Source: Copromyces sp. CBS 386.78 (taxonomy: Eukaryota; Ascomycota; Sordariomycetes; Sordariales; Sordariaceae). Taken from it: 64,000 nucleotides of DNA. Under the pieces are notes generated by a model. That model saw only the letters and a list, made by a program, of their open reading frames with translations. It made no database searches and was not told where the DNA came from. The DNA lies in contig MU839173.1 in NCBI GenBank assembly GCA_030685235.1, forward strand, positions 62,001-126,000, in the 5' to 3' direction. Position numbers and translations under genes: made by a program. Positions 1-11,610 of this stretch are shown in pieces (position 1 is the first letter of the stretch; each line of letters starts with the position of its first letter).

Positions 1-2560
1 TACAATTAGCGTTTAAATTTTAAATTAGATTTCTAAATTAATTATTATACGCGTAGCGGTATTAATACTATAGAAGTTTAAAAATATACGGCGTAACTTA
101 AAAAATAGTTAGATTTATTTATATAATAATAAAAAATAGCACTTTTATATACTTTTAATACTAGATTATTAAATATCTTTACCCTTTTATACTTTAGTAT
201 AAATTTTTACTTCGTTACCGTATATCGCCTTTTAAATTCTTACTTTTAAAAATAGTAAGTAGATTGTATATATTCATATAATTAATTTAACGAAGAGAAG
301 CGATTTTTAAAGAGACGTTTAATAGTTTTATATATAAATTCGATTCGGCTGGTTGCCCTAATACTATAATTTCTATACTTCGAAACAATGTAATTACCAA
401 ATTCGTTAATTTATAGGAGGTAATATTTATAAAGGTAAGAGAGAAGTACTATAATAAATGATAATAGTTAATAAAAAGTATAGGCGAAAAGGGTATATAA
501 TTTATTATAGAAGGGGGGGGGGGATATAATATTTACGAATCTACCGTCTGAATTTATTAACTATCAATTATTATACCCTCTTAAAACAACCTTCGTTATT
601 AATATAAATTACTTATTTCTATACCTTCTAGAACCCTTTATACGAATTTTAATAAAACCGACGAATTAGATTGAAAATAGGGATTTTACAATTACGTAGA
701 ATAATAATTTTAATTGGCGGCTCTTTAATTACTTCGTAAATTCCTTGCCTGTCGTCTAATTATTATATAAGATCGGTAGCGGCGGCGGTATTGTCAACCT
801 CTTCTAGATCCTCCTCCTTTAAATTGTTGTCGAAATACTTATTAGTAATATTAAAATACTTATTAATAGTAGCCTTATTATTTTATACGGTTGCGGGGCC
901 TTAATAAAATAGAAGATTAAGGCCTTCGCTATCTAAGTCCTAAGTAATTAGCGGGGGATTTAATAAGTTAATACCGGGGATTAGTTTAGCGCCGCCTAGC
1001 TAAACCTATTTCTTTTTAATATAATAATTTATATTCTTTATAACGTACTATATATAAAATTAATATGGTATATTTAAGTAGGTAATAATAGCGGCCTTTT
1101 TAAATCCTCTATCGAAATCGCTAATTATAATATTGGGGCTAGCAATTTTATAATCTTCTTAAAACTTCTTTAAGTAATTAAATTACTATTCAAAGTCTAT
1201 TTAATTCTTTCTATTAGAAAGACCGAAGCTAACGTTAAAATTATAACTTAGCGTATCCATATTAGTAATATTAAAGAAGGAGAGGTTAAAATAATTAATT
1301 TATATAAAAAAAAAGAGAGTTAGTATAGATTCCTAAATAGTAAATAGATTTATTTATATAATAATAAAAAAGTATATAAAAGTGTTGACCTTATACGTAT
1401 TATTGACTAATAGTATATAAGGGTTCTTTTTCCACATTTCTAAATACCAATCGAAAGTCTAGAATATATATATAACCCTGCTACTACCACCCTTATTATA
1501 TTTAACAAAATACTTAATACTATAAAGGTTTTTATATTATTCTAGTAAGTTAATAAGCATTTTCGTCGAAGTATAAAGATTATACTTTATATAACGAATA
1601 CGCTTCTAAATATTCTAGACCTCCTAAGTAGTAATAGGGATTCGAAAGTTATATAATTCTATTATTAATTAGTTGTTAACGATATTTAAAAGAGGAAGTA
1701 CGATGTTTTTATCTTCGAAGGTACTACTTAAATAATAAATAATTTAATGGACGTTTATTCTAGCAATACTAAATAATTTCTTAATAGTAGTATTAATAGC
1801 CTCCTTATAATTACAATGAATTTACTATTAATATATAATATTACTAGTAAAATTAATAATATCGACGTTATAATTATAATTATTATTAATCTCTTTAATA
1901 AATTATTAGTTGCCCTATTTCTTCTTTAATACGATTTTTATTTGGTATAGGTAATTGAGCCGCTTCGAAATAGTATTTCGAATACTTTATCCAATATTTT
2001 TATAAATATAACTATATATATAATAATAGTCGATACCTACGACGACTTCCTCCTCTCCCCTCTTTCTACTCTTTATATTATTATATAATTAAATTATAAA
2101 GCTTTATTATACGGCGTAATTTTATAAAGTATCGAAAATAGCTACTTTATTATTATAATTAGAAGAGGTAAATAGAAGTCTTTGCCTAATAATAGCGCGC
2201 TCGTTAAATAATTATAGTAATTGCGTTCTTTCGCGGAGGCGGTAACGGATTAATAACGATTGAATTTCAATAAGGGGAATCGTATTCCGCTAGGGAGTAA
2301 TTATTCAAGCCGGACTTAAGGGTATTTTATTAGCGATTCTATTTAAATCCTATTAATATTAGTTATTATAATTGGGGTAGGAATTTAATTAGCGAATACG
2401 CGACGTACGGTAGGCAGGCGGGCGAAGGATGTTAATAAATATTACAAAATCGAAAATACTATATTAAATAATAATAAAGACGAAAAATAATTGTTTAAAA
2501 TAATTGTATAATATTAGAATAGGGTTTCGCAATAGCTTTATTCAATTGCGTATACGATTA
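1..2560. repeat. RIP-mutated AT-rich repeat relic
   Basis: This block is extremely A+T-rich, dominated by TpA, and very poor in CpA and TpG, while many CpG dinucleotides survive. That is the signature of repeat-induced point mutation, which converts CpA to TpA in duplicated DNA of Sordariomycetes. No open reading frame of useful length remains on either strand. A short minus-strand open stretch near 770-890 keeps acidic codons and could be a trace of an old transposon ORF, but I cannot name a family. A 26-bp direct repeat lies at 111-136 and 1346-1371. No target-site duplication or intact terminal repeat is visible, and the left edge is outside the window. Composition becomes normal between about 2520 and 2590. 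Confidence 0.8.
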
Positions 2561-3547
2561 ACGATCGTTAATAGATTGCGCGATGGTGGCGGTAGTTGGG
2601 CAGCGATGCGATATGTATACGGTGCGGTGTGCTGGCACGGCTAGGCGGCTGGGCGGCTTACTCAGCGTAAAAGTGGGTAAAGTCTATCTAGGGACGGTTT
2701 TGAGTCTAACCAGCTACCGATTTCGGGCGTGTGACGCCCGGGCTGGAGGCACTTTCTTCTTTTTATGCCGCGATTAGCACGTCGTATTGGCAAGTGCGAA
2801 GCACTTGGAACTTTCTTAGGTTATCAAGCATAGTGCAAACATAAAATGCATATTTTATATGCATCCTTTGGCATATCAGCCCGACGTGGGATTCAGTTGT
2901 ACCTTCATTCTGCCACTGATTGTACTGACGCTGCACTATATCTTGCCCATAAGGAAGCTACAGTGTGTACCACGAATGAACGCACAACCGCGTCAACCGG
3001 TCATTTCCTCGCAAAACTCGTACTTTTTACGTCTTAATCCAACTACAACACCAAGGTTCCAGTAATCTAAAGATTTCAGTGTATCGATTAACTTACTACG
3101 CTATTAAGAAAAAGGTTCTGAATTTTATTTTAGTCAAGAAATGGATAAGTTACATCGTAAAATTAGGTAGCTATTGGTAAGAGAGCAACCAGATTTTTGA
3201 TCCACTATAAGCCCCTATAAGCCCGCTGTAACTAACTTGGCAACCTCAGCCTCGGACGAATATTACTCTCCTATTACCATTGATGACCAAAATTGCCTAA
3301 GACTCTCACGAGCCTTGAATTTTATTAATACTTCTAATCTGTAAGAAGTGCATCTGGTTAAGAGTTAAGTAAGGTGGTTGAATCGCTGAGTGGCGAAGGT
3401 AACTTTTTGGTGAGCTTTGTGGAGAAAATTCCGAGTTGTGCGTTTTAAGTGTTGCCCACTGTACTATTTAGGTACTTTGCTATATCGGCCATCGTGATCA
3501 ACCATAAACACTCAAAATAACCGACAAGTGACCAAAGTTTTAACCGA
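2561..3547. other. intergenic, no gene seen
   Basis: Transition from the AT-rich relic to normal composition. Small open frames occur but none has recognisable domain content or splice context. The 3' end of the minus-strand AsaB-like gene lies at the right edge. Confidence 0.5.
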
Positions 3548-4756
3548 TTAATGCGGCCTTCTAGAGAAGATGTTCCCCGGGTTACTGGGATACTCGTTCA
3601 GTGGAGCAAAGAACACAAAGAAGCGCATATCGATGCTCTCTCGCAGAGGCTCGTCCTTCCCAACCCGGGGATTGTTGAAGCTACCATGAGGAACGGCTGT
3701 GTTGTCACTCGTTAGTTCTGATATTCCTCTCCTTTTATGACTGTTTCGGACATTGCCTACGGCCAACTCACCTTGGGACTTCTGAGGAGAGGAATCCGCG
3801 CTCTTGAAGATCAGTACCTCGTCCGCCGTCTGATCGGGGAGATAGTACCACTTGTGATTCGGGTTATGATGAACTTGCAAGTTCTCGGTTGCCCAATCGG
3901 GATACACGATGTCGCCTGGCATCAGGTCGGCCTCATTATCCACTGTTCGCGCATCACATATTGCTAGTGGCCAGTCATTCAGAGGACCTCTTAATGGGCG
4001 CCACGCGCTGGTCGAAAAAATGTTAGCCAAGAGGTATGGGAGCCGGACTGGAGGAGAATAAACTTGCTTGATAATCTTGTAGCCGCCTTTTATGATATCT
4101 TCAGCAAACTCAGGATACATGATTCGCAACATCTTTTCACTCTCCTCAACAGTGAAGTCTGGATCACACCATCAACCTCAAGTTAGCACATATATCGGAA
4201 AGGGTTCATGTGCCATGGCTTGCCACATGAGCTACACTCACCTACATGTGCCATAGCTGTTGGCTGGTCGTAGTCGTAGTCCTTTCCGGTCGAGATTGGG
4301 AATGATTTATGTCGACGACGAACCTATTCGCAGTTCATGTTCCTGTGTTAGCAACTTGGTCTCAACCACTGGCTGCTAGAAATCAGAACCTCCCGTGGTT
4401 GCACTTACTGAATGGTCCAGAGCAATGACATGTTCCGCATTCAAGTGACTCTTCAGCCTTTGACATAATGCCGGCAATAGACCCTGTTCAATCTTCTCTT
4501 TGCTCTCAAAATCCTCGTAAGAGAGGGGAGACTTGAAGGGCATGAGCTCAAAACTGCTGGTCTCTAGCGTCAAGTCATCTCTGTCTCTCATGCTTTCCAC
4601 CTGAATTTGATGCTCTTCACTCAGAACGTTGGAGTGTGCAAGACCTTCCGGTGCCGGAAAACGGAGGCTGTACGGCTTTTCAGTGTCATATTTGCTTGAC
4701 CGTTGCAGAAAGTGCATGGATGCATCCACCGGCTGTTGGAGACTATTGACAGTCAT
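3548..4756 (-). CDS. AsaB/CmcJ-type hydroxylase/desaturase
   Basis: Four-exon model: complement of 3548..3696, 3772..4158, 4242..4323 and 4409..4756, 321 residues. The protein resembles fungal AsaB/CmcJ-NvfI-type oxidoreductases, which hydroxylate or desaturate small molecules, often in secondary-metabolite clusters. Family features visible: an N-terminal PY.LRFPAPEG stretch, an RRRHKSFP segment after the first splice, a putative metal-binding HVD (about residues 142-144), an NLQVHHNPNHKWYYLPDQ core, EVLIFKSADS, a second candidate histidine in PHGSF (about residue 276) and a C-terminal RESIDMRFFVF that would supply the co-substrate arginine. Splice junctions rebuild these motifs exactly. The last intron (3697..3771) is 75 nt and stop-free, so unspliced reading also stays open; splicing gives the usual spacing to PHGSF. 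The substrate cannot be told. Confidence 0.8.
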
Positions 4757-4779
4757 GTCAGGCGAGATCGTCGTTCTAC

Positions 4780-5343
4780 CCGCCCGTCGTAGGTATAATG
4801 CAAGAATCCGGAATACAAACTTGCAAAGGTAATGTAGATTGCGGAACGATCTTGTTGATCAAAATGAAAGACGTCGGAAGGCAAAAAGGAAGTCTAAAGG
4901 CCCTCAGTTTCTTGTCGTCAGCCAAAGCATGTGATGCCAACTTTTCCAGGTCATACCTGAATGGCGTACAAGGTTGTGTGGTGAAGAACACTCCTCACCC
5001 CGCGATTTGTGGTACGTACCAGCTTTGGGCTTTAGCGGTTACATATTGCAACCAATTTGCGGCAAGCTCAAATAGGAAAGTAGTACTCGAGGCATTTTGA
5101 GGCAACAATGAGGAGAGGCACGCCCGTCCCAACCACCTAACCAACGAATCAAAACACAGTGATATGAGTTTGTTTCGGGGAGTCGACTCACTTGAGGGGT
5201 AATTGCAAGATAAAACAAATCCGGTACCAACGAGGTAGGGCGCCGCGAGGGTCTGGCTCACGAACTTCCAAGTTTGGACTGGTTTTCATGATCACATCTT
5301 GGAAAAGCATAGCCGAATGCTTCTGTGCCGCGCGGCCGCGTCA
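4780..5343 (-). pseudogene. decayed unidentified gene fragment
   Basis: On the minus strand an exon-like stretch (about 5192..5340) encodes HSAMLFQDVIMKTSPNLEV followed by REPDPRGALPRWYRICFILQ. It runs straight into a GTGAGT donor at 5191. The same frame is closed upstream by TGA at 5341..5343. Below the donor, further open minus-strand pieces (4995-5190 and 4776-4991) include RYDLEKLASHALADDKKLR, but I could not join them into one frame. The protein family is not recognised. In-frame stop and broken continuity suggest a pseudogene; an unusual intron set is the alternative. It sits between the AsaB-like gene and the amidase. Confidence 0.3.
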
Positions 5344-6663
5344 GCCCATGTACTTCATGATCTTGAAGACCATTCATCTTTCTGATAGACGCCTTGCCTA
5401 GAATGTCTCAATGCCTAGCCTACTGCTCGTCGATTGAGATATCGGTACAGTGCAGGGTGCCGGTCTGAAGCCCAAAGCCTCTGCCTATATGAGTTCGACG
5501 TTAGCCAGTGTCCGTGTATTCCCAGGAGTCATGTCCGATACCGTAACCTGTTGACCACGCGCTCTCTCCCAAGTGTACGCGAGCTACTACCTACATCACA
5601 ACTCCAAGCAAATCGCACTCCGAAAGCCACGCAAGCTCTCATTTAGTGAGTGCACCGACTTCTTATTACTTCAACTGGAGTTGTGAAACATACCTCGCTG
5701 ACCAAGTGGTTTCAGAACAAAGCATAATGGATGCCAGTCCCGCGCAGGGCACTAAAGCGGAGAAGATCCAGCCCTGGAGGTCTCACTGGCTCGCTATGCA
5801 CCAGAAGGGTGATCATCAGGCAACCGGAACCAGACATGGTTTCCCGGAGGGAGAGGCAGTGATTATGGATGGCAATATCAGTTTCCCACCGATTCCGGTG
5901 GTAGGAAGCAAGCCCTCTGAGAAGGAAGAATGAAGCACAGGCAATGTCAGGTTCAGACAGATCCTCAAGTCTCCCAACGCGGTGGGATTCGTGACATGCC
6001 GATAGTTAAGCGGTTGGAGCAGTCTCGACAGGGGAAATCACATCCGGAGGAGGGAACTATCAAGGAGCAAACGATGTAAACTGGCAATGATATGAGGTTG
6101 ATTCAGCGAGCATGCAGCTTTGTGGGAAACAAGTCCGGGATGAACGGAAAGATGCAATGTGAATAGATATTACCATTATAGGAGTGGTAACCAAAGCTGA
6201 TTGTCGGAAGAAGAACACAAAAAGGGAAAGCACAAGTTCCTGACTCCAGACTCTGGATTTGAACCCCGCATTCTAACCGTTCGCATGGATCATGGATGCA
6301 CATCCATGTGTCCTCCAGGGGCAGCCTGCATGGTTACAGCGGCACTCTCCCCACTTACAGGCCCCGCCACAGCGCATCGGCCCGCGTAGCCCCAGTGGCG
6401 GCGCCTAGGTTAGGTACCCGCCCGACGACTTCGCCCCATTCCTTCACGTCCTCTCTACCCACGAAGTTTTCTTACCTCCAACTCTCCACATTTGCCCATC
6501 CATGCCCCTGCTGTCATCGACGGGACGGGAGGGAGACCTGTTCGGGCCACTCGCTCCCCCGCTGTGTCTGTTATTTGCTTTGTTCTTTCTCCTGTTTTGA
6601 CTGACATCCTTCATCGGCTTTCTTCGGGGTTTCACAGGGTCCCTAACCCGTCAGAGCGAGAAC
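5344..6663. other. intergenic; 5' region of amidase
   Basis: No supported gene. A 95-codon plus-strand frame (5646..5933) starts with ATG but shows no domain and no splice context, so I left it out. The last 200 bases before the amidase start are C/T-rich, as in fungal 5' leaders. A perfect hairpin with 8-bp arms lies at 6291-6308. Confidence 0.4.
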
Positions 6664-8613
6664 ATGGTGCTAATTCAGACTCCCGTGCCACCAACAGCGC
6701 CATTCTTTGACTTCTGCCTCCCGCTCAGGAATGGTGAGCTCCTGTTTGAATGGAATTCAAAACGTTATGTCGCATTCGAATCCATTCCGTTTGAACCAGG
6801 CCTCAACACCGACGCTCGCTGTTCCCTGGTTACTGTCATCGCCGCCAACCCCGATGTGCCGGTGACTCCGAGCTGGCTCGAATCCTATTTGCAGGACTTG
6901 GATACCTGCGATGTCTACTGCCAGGAAGCTTTTCTGGACGGCGTCGTCATCACAAACATCAGCGAGCACCAAAATATCTCTGCCGAATCTCTTACCTTCC
7001 TCGACCAAGCCGGCGCAAAATGGGTGGACGTTAGACGCGAGAGACAGCTCGCGGAGTACCTTTCTCCCGGACCATACCTATACCTCGACAAAACATTGAG
7101 GCCTGTGTACCGACTGTATGATGATACGCAGGGAACGTTTCTAACAGGTCTCAAGCCCAAGTTTACCTGGTCCGTTACCTCCTGCTGTATTTCCCTACTC
7201 TGGCTGCGCTGAACTGACATGTGTGTGGACTGTCCCAGGGCCGACCCAAGATCTTTTTCACGCCTGATCACTGCCGGGACCTCGTATGATTCCTTGAGCA
7301 TAGCCGTACCTCCAAGAGCGCCCGAACGAGTAAAATGGAATCACCGACGTTTACGAGTCGCCGCCAAGGACCTCTTCCGAGTCAAGGGTCTCAAGACATC
7401 TTTGAACAACAAATCATACTATGAGATCAGCACGCCTTCAAAGTCCACTGCCACTGTGGTTGAATCCTTATACAGGAATGGTGCCCACATTCTTGGCATG
7501 ACCAAGTTGAGCTCCATGATTGCCCGCGAAGAACCTCTCGACGCTGTCGACTTCCATACTTGTTTCAACCCTCGAGGCGACGGCTATCAATCACCCGCTG
7601 GGAGTAGCAGTGGAAGCGCTGCAGCCGTTGCTTCTTACAGTTGGGTCGATGTTGGAATAGGAACCGACACCAGTGGTAGCGGTCGACGACCAGCCATGGT
7701 GAACGGTGTCTGGGAGTTCCGACCGTCTCACGATCTCATCGATCCTCGAGGCATGGTTACCACTTATCCACTCTTCGATACGCCTTGCGTCTTCACACGC
7801 GAATTTGGCCTCCTGAAGACGGTGCTTCAGTCCTGGATTCCGCCTGTAAGCGCAAGTGAAAAACAACCAGCTAAGCAGCACGAGATCATTTATCTACTGG
7901 ACTACTTACCGGTCGCGAATCAACAGCAGATGAAACTTTTCGATGCATTCGTGGAAGACGCCAAAGTCCATCTATCCGCCACCGTGACCAAACTCTCTAT
8001 CAGAGACTCCTGGAACGCAAGCCATCCCAAGGACACCACCCCAGCTGTTGATCAGTACCTCCACGGCGTTATTACAAAGACGTATTACTACACTTTCTAC
8101 CATTCCTCCGATGAATTTCGAAAGGTGTACTCCGAGACACATGACGGCCGGCCACCTTTTGTGATTCCTTTCGTTCACCGGCGCTGGGCAAGAGGAGCTG
8201 CAGTGACACCTGAAGAGAATCAAGAGGCTACAGAACGTCTTGGAGTCTACAAAAACTGGCTCCTTGAACTTCTCTTCGGTGGTAGCCGCGAAGACAAGGA
8301 AGTCCTCCTTGTCCTGCCTGTTTCTAATGCGACGCCTAACTATCGTGATGTGGTTTCTGCCTCACCGGAAGAGCAATCTGCCCTTGATGAGCTCTTCTTG
8401 CAACCGATACTGGGTTCGCCCGATATAGTAGTACCAATTGGTGACGTCCCTTATCAGTCGAGGATAACCGAACGGGTTGAGTATCTGCCTGTGGTTGCAA
8501 ATGTCGTGGGAGCTCCGGGGAGAGACTGGGACCTTCTCAGGGCGGTGGGAAAAGTCCTGAAACTGTCGGGGCGGCCCTTAGATGTTGCTACCGGCTCAAG
8601 AATCTTCCCTTGA
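6664..8613 (+). CDS. amidase-signature family hydrolase
   Basis: Two-exon model: 6664..7169 and 7239..8613, 626 residues. The C-terminal two thirds carry the amidase signature: catalytic Lys in FRVKGLKTS (about residue 218), the serine-rich GSSSGSAAAVA loop that provides the cis-serine (about 292-293), and GTDTSGSGRRPA, where the nucleophilic Ser is about residue 316. Such enzymes hydrolyse C-N bonds of amides through a Ser-cisSer-Lys triad. The N-terminal about 165 residues resemble the extra domain found in fungal amidases of the scytalone-dehydratase-like Arp1 type. The intron donor is taken as GTCCGT at 7170; GTTTAC at 7161 has the same phase and would shorten the product by three residues. 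Substrate is unknown. A nearby MFS carrier of the allantoate type makes a nitrogen-scavenging role plausible (inference). Confidence 0.85.
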
Positions 8614-8755
8614 CAGCAACTGGAGCAGCAGAGCTTGGGAAAAGAGGGTACATTCTGGTACCACTAGCGTGGTAGACCGATCTGAAGACGCGAAGCGCTC
8701 GATGAGACCATGAAATAACCTGAAATAGAGAGAGCTATTCAACTGATCATTGCTC

Positions 8756-10999
8756 CTACACCATATGCTCTTTGGCAGGGAATCTACGATCCAGGTGACC
8801 CTCAGACGTCCTGCTCCTGTCCAATTGGTGCGGTTGTCCTCTGAACAACGCTTTATACCTCTTGTTCAAAACCTTCGTGAGAGCCACCAGATCGAATCGA
8901 AATGCAAACCACGTCAGGATTCCCACAACCACCGCTACCACTGCCCACTGCCATATGGGAGGACCGTCATTGGCGTTTATCTCTTTCACGTTCATACTAA
9001 ACAACGCTGTGACAAACCCCAGAGGAACATAGACGGTAGCGAGTTTCGTCAGCTTGGTCACTTCCCTGGCCTCAGCTCGCGCCCTCTGTGACTCTCCAAT
9101 GCTCGCATTATGACCGACGATGCTCATTCCCTGTACGCATTCTGCTAACAGGGACTCGGCGTACGCCAGCGCCGCACGGTAATCCGCCACGGCTGACCTG
9201 ATTCCTTGTCTGATAGCACTTGCCTCAAGCTGTGTCGTGGCTGGAATCGGCACCGTGGATTCGCCGGTGCTATGATTCGTGCCAGTAATGTTGAACCATG
9301 CCGGCCGCTGTGGCTCCTCAAGGAGCACCTCCATGAAGCTGATGGGTGTTTGTAGACTTTGGATGTGTCGGTTGAGTACCTGTTGGTAGTAAAGCAGATT
9401 GGACAGGGTGGGCTCATGGATTGGGTAGATCAACCGAGTATGGTCGAGGTCGTCACGTATTCTGGAGCCGATGAGGTCTAGCAAGGCCATTTCGGACGAA
9501 ACGGCAGAGTTGAAGATGGGTGAGAGGGCGTAAAAGGGATCCAGGGCGGCTCGTTGTAGGTGGATGATGCGGCCGTAATCCTCCATCAGGAGGTCCATCT
9601 TCGTCTTTGGTGGAGAACCTTTGAAGGGGTCGGACGTTCCCGGGGGTGGTGCAGGTGAGCTTGCCGGAAGTCTTGCTCGCCGTCGACTCCTCAAGGCCAC
9701 GTTAGGTGTGTGTGAAGAGACGGGTATGTAGTTCAGGTCGATGCCGTCGTCTGAGCTTGGGTGCATGGTGTTGGTAGGCTGCCAGGGCCCCTTAAGCCCA
9801 CTGGATAGCGGTGCACCGTCATCGGTCCATATGATACCTGCAGTTTCCGTTCCAGTCGTGTCAGTAAGATAACTAGGCAGAAAGTGATCAACAAACGAAA
9901 GCAAGGAACATACCTAACCACCCTTTTCCTTTCCCCAGACTCATTACGCTCATCGATAATGCCTGTTCCAACGAGAAATACTCGCCCGCGTAGAGTGAGA
10001 ACTCTCGCACAACCGAATCGCCTGGCTGGATCCCCGAAGCATTCAAGCTAGCCAGCTTGTCCATGTAAGTCGCCATCTCCTCCGCTGCTTCTTGTCTCTG
10101 ACAGTCCAGCGTCGCTTGCCCGTCACCGGCGACCACCCCTCCATGCCTTCGCCTTCGATGACAAGTACCAATGCTAGGAACCTGCAGCGAGATCATATCC
10201 CCGTGCCGAGACGGGAGAATCCTCGGTGCACCACCGCCGTCTCTCCTGGCAGGTCCTGCTCTTCCTCCTCCTCCTCCTCCTCTTTCACCACCCCCTGCCC
10301 TTCTTCCCCCCTGCCCCTGGCTTTGCTCTTGGCCAGAGACACACGTCGATGACGCCGAAGCAAAAGCCAAGTGTCGATGCAAGAACTCCGGGTCTACCTG
10401 AAACCGAGCCCCAAGAGTGTTCAGCCACTCCGCGCAGGGATAACCTTGGAGTACAAGGAAAGCGAAAGACCCGGGCTCATCGGGAACTGCTGCCTCTCCC
10501 AGTTCCTCAAACTCCTTGACGGTTTCAAATGGGATCTTGCGCATGGTCGTGCTGCCAGGCAGGTAGTGGTAGATTGAAGCAAAGGGTGGACATGCTTGTT
10601 GTCGATGCTGGTCACTATCAGGTCCAGCACGGGAGGAAGAAGGAGACGGACTGATCGGGTGGTGTGTGTTGTTTAATACTGGAGCCGGTGAGGAGGACAC
10701 GTCTATTTGCGCGGCGCGCAGTAGATAGGGCTGCCATAGGAAATCCGCTAGGTTTCGAAGACTGTCTCCTGGCTGGAAGGAATGCGAGGCGGTGATGGAT
10801 GCGTATGCTCGGACTCTTTCTGCGTAATCCTTGGCTGTGTCTGGAGGACGCCATGGTATATCAGCATGTTTGCTCGTGGCAGCTGTTATTCACTGAGAAG
10901 TTCATCGCTCAGATACTTACATTTTCGCAGACGATCTCCGGAACTGCTTATGGAGTGTAGCGCGGTAAGATTTGATGTTCTGCGACTGGGCTGCTCCAT
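8756..10999 (-). CDS. CorA-like divalent-cation transporter family membrane protein
   Basis: Three-exon model: complement of 8756..9837, 9914..10840 and 10921..10999, 695 residues. The first exon begins MEQPSRRTSNLTALHSISSS and was found by following the frame upstream through a GTAAGT...CTCCAG intron; the open frame of exon 2 has no early ATG of its own. The C-terminus has the CorA layout: a long helical region, then a first membrane helix (TVYVPLGFVTALF) ending in SMN at about residues 616-618 where classic CorA proteins have GMN, then a second helix (WAVVAVVVGILTWFAFRF) and a basic tail. The middle is low-complexity (poly-Gly/Arg, CCT repeats at 10260-10300). The substitution in the selectivity motif is common in fungal CorA-like proteins of uncertain transport function, so Mg2+ transport is not assured. 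Confidence 0.8.
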
Positions 11000-11610
11000 G
11001 GCGTTGGCGGGAGAGGTTGTTAACGAGTACTGGAATGTCAGGTTCACGAAGCTTGAGATACGCGGTTGGGAAGAAAATGAGAAACAAACACCGCTTGATG
11101 CAGGCGCTGCTCATGTCCTTGAAGGGATTTAAATGGCGCTGGCAGTATCAATGTTGTCGGGTGACTGCGACGTCAAATGCTTAGCATGAGGCTGGATCTT
11201 GGGCTGACCACAGAGGGAGAGCATTACTGGGTATGGTTGGCCTGACCAGGGTAATCTTTCGCCAATGCAACCCTCTTCTCTGCTCTGCTTGGTCACGGGC
11301 AATTGTAGATATCCGGCGCCGAGGCGGCAGTGCGAAGATGTGCCATTTCTGAAACAAGCCATCCGGCGCTTACACTTACCGGTAACCTATCAACTTTACC
11401 CTATCCTCAGCCCTACGAATTTCTAGAGCAATTAGGAAGAGCTGCTGGAAGGCTTGATGAGTACGCCGTTTTTCAAGCTCTATTCTTGATGATTTTTGGG
11501 AGCTTACGTGCACACTTTTGTGTTCGTTCATCTGCGCTCTGTTGGGTGTGGAGGACGGAAAGTTTGAAACCCACTGGTGCCCGCAAAATATTTCTACTTT
11601 CTTCTTAAGG
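11000..11610. other. intergenic between two minus-strand genes
   Basis: Holds the 5' region of the CorA-like gene and the 3' flank of the MFS gene. A plus-strand frame at 11330-11608 shows no domain. Nothing else is seen. Confidence 0.5.

Noticed and set aside
1..2560. Intact transposon or telomeric repeat
   Set aside because: No intact ORF, terminal inverted repeat, LTR pair or TTAGGG array is visible; only RIP-type relic composition.
6240..6345. tRNA-like B box (GGATTTGAACC, minus sense)
   Set aside because: The T-arm does not pair, there is no matching acceptor or D arm within 80 bases, and no cloverleaf forms.
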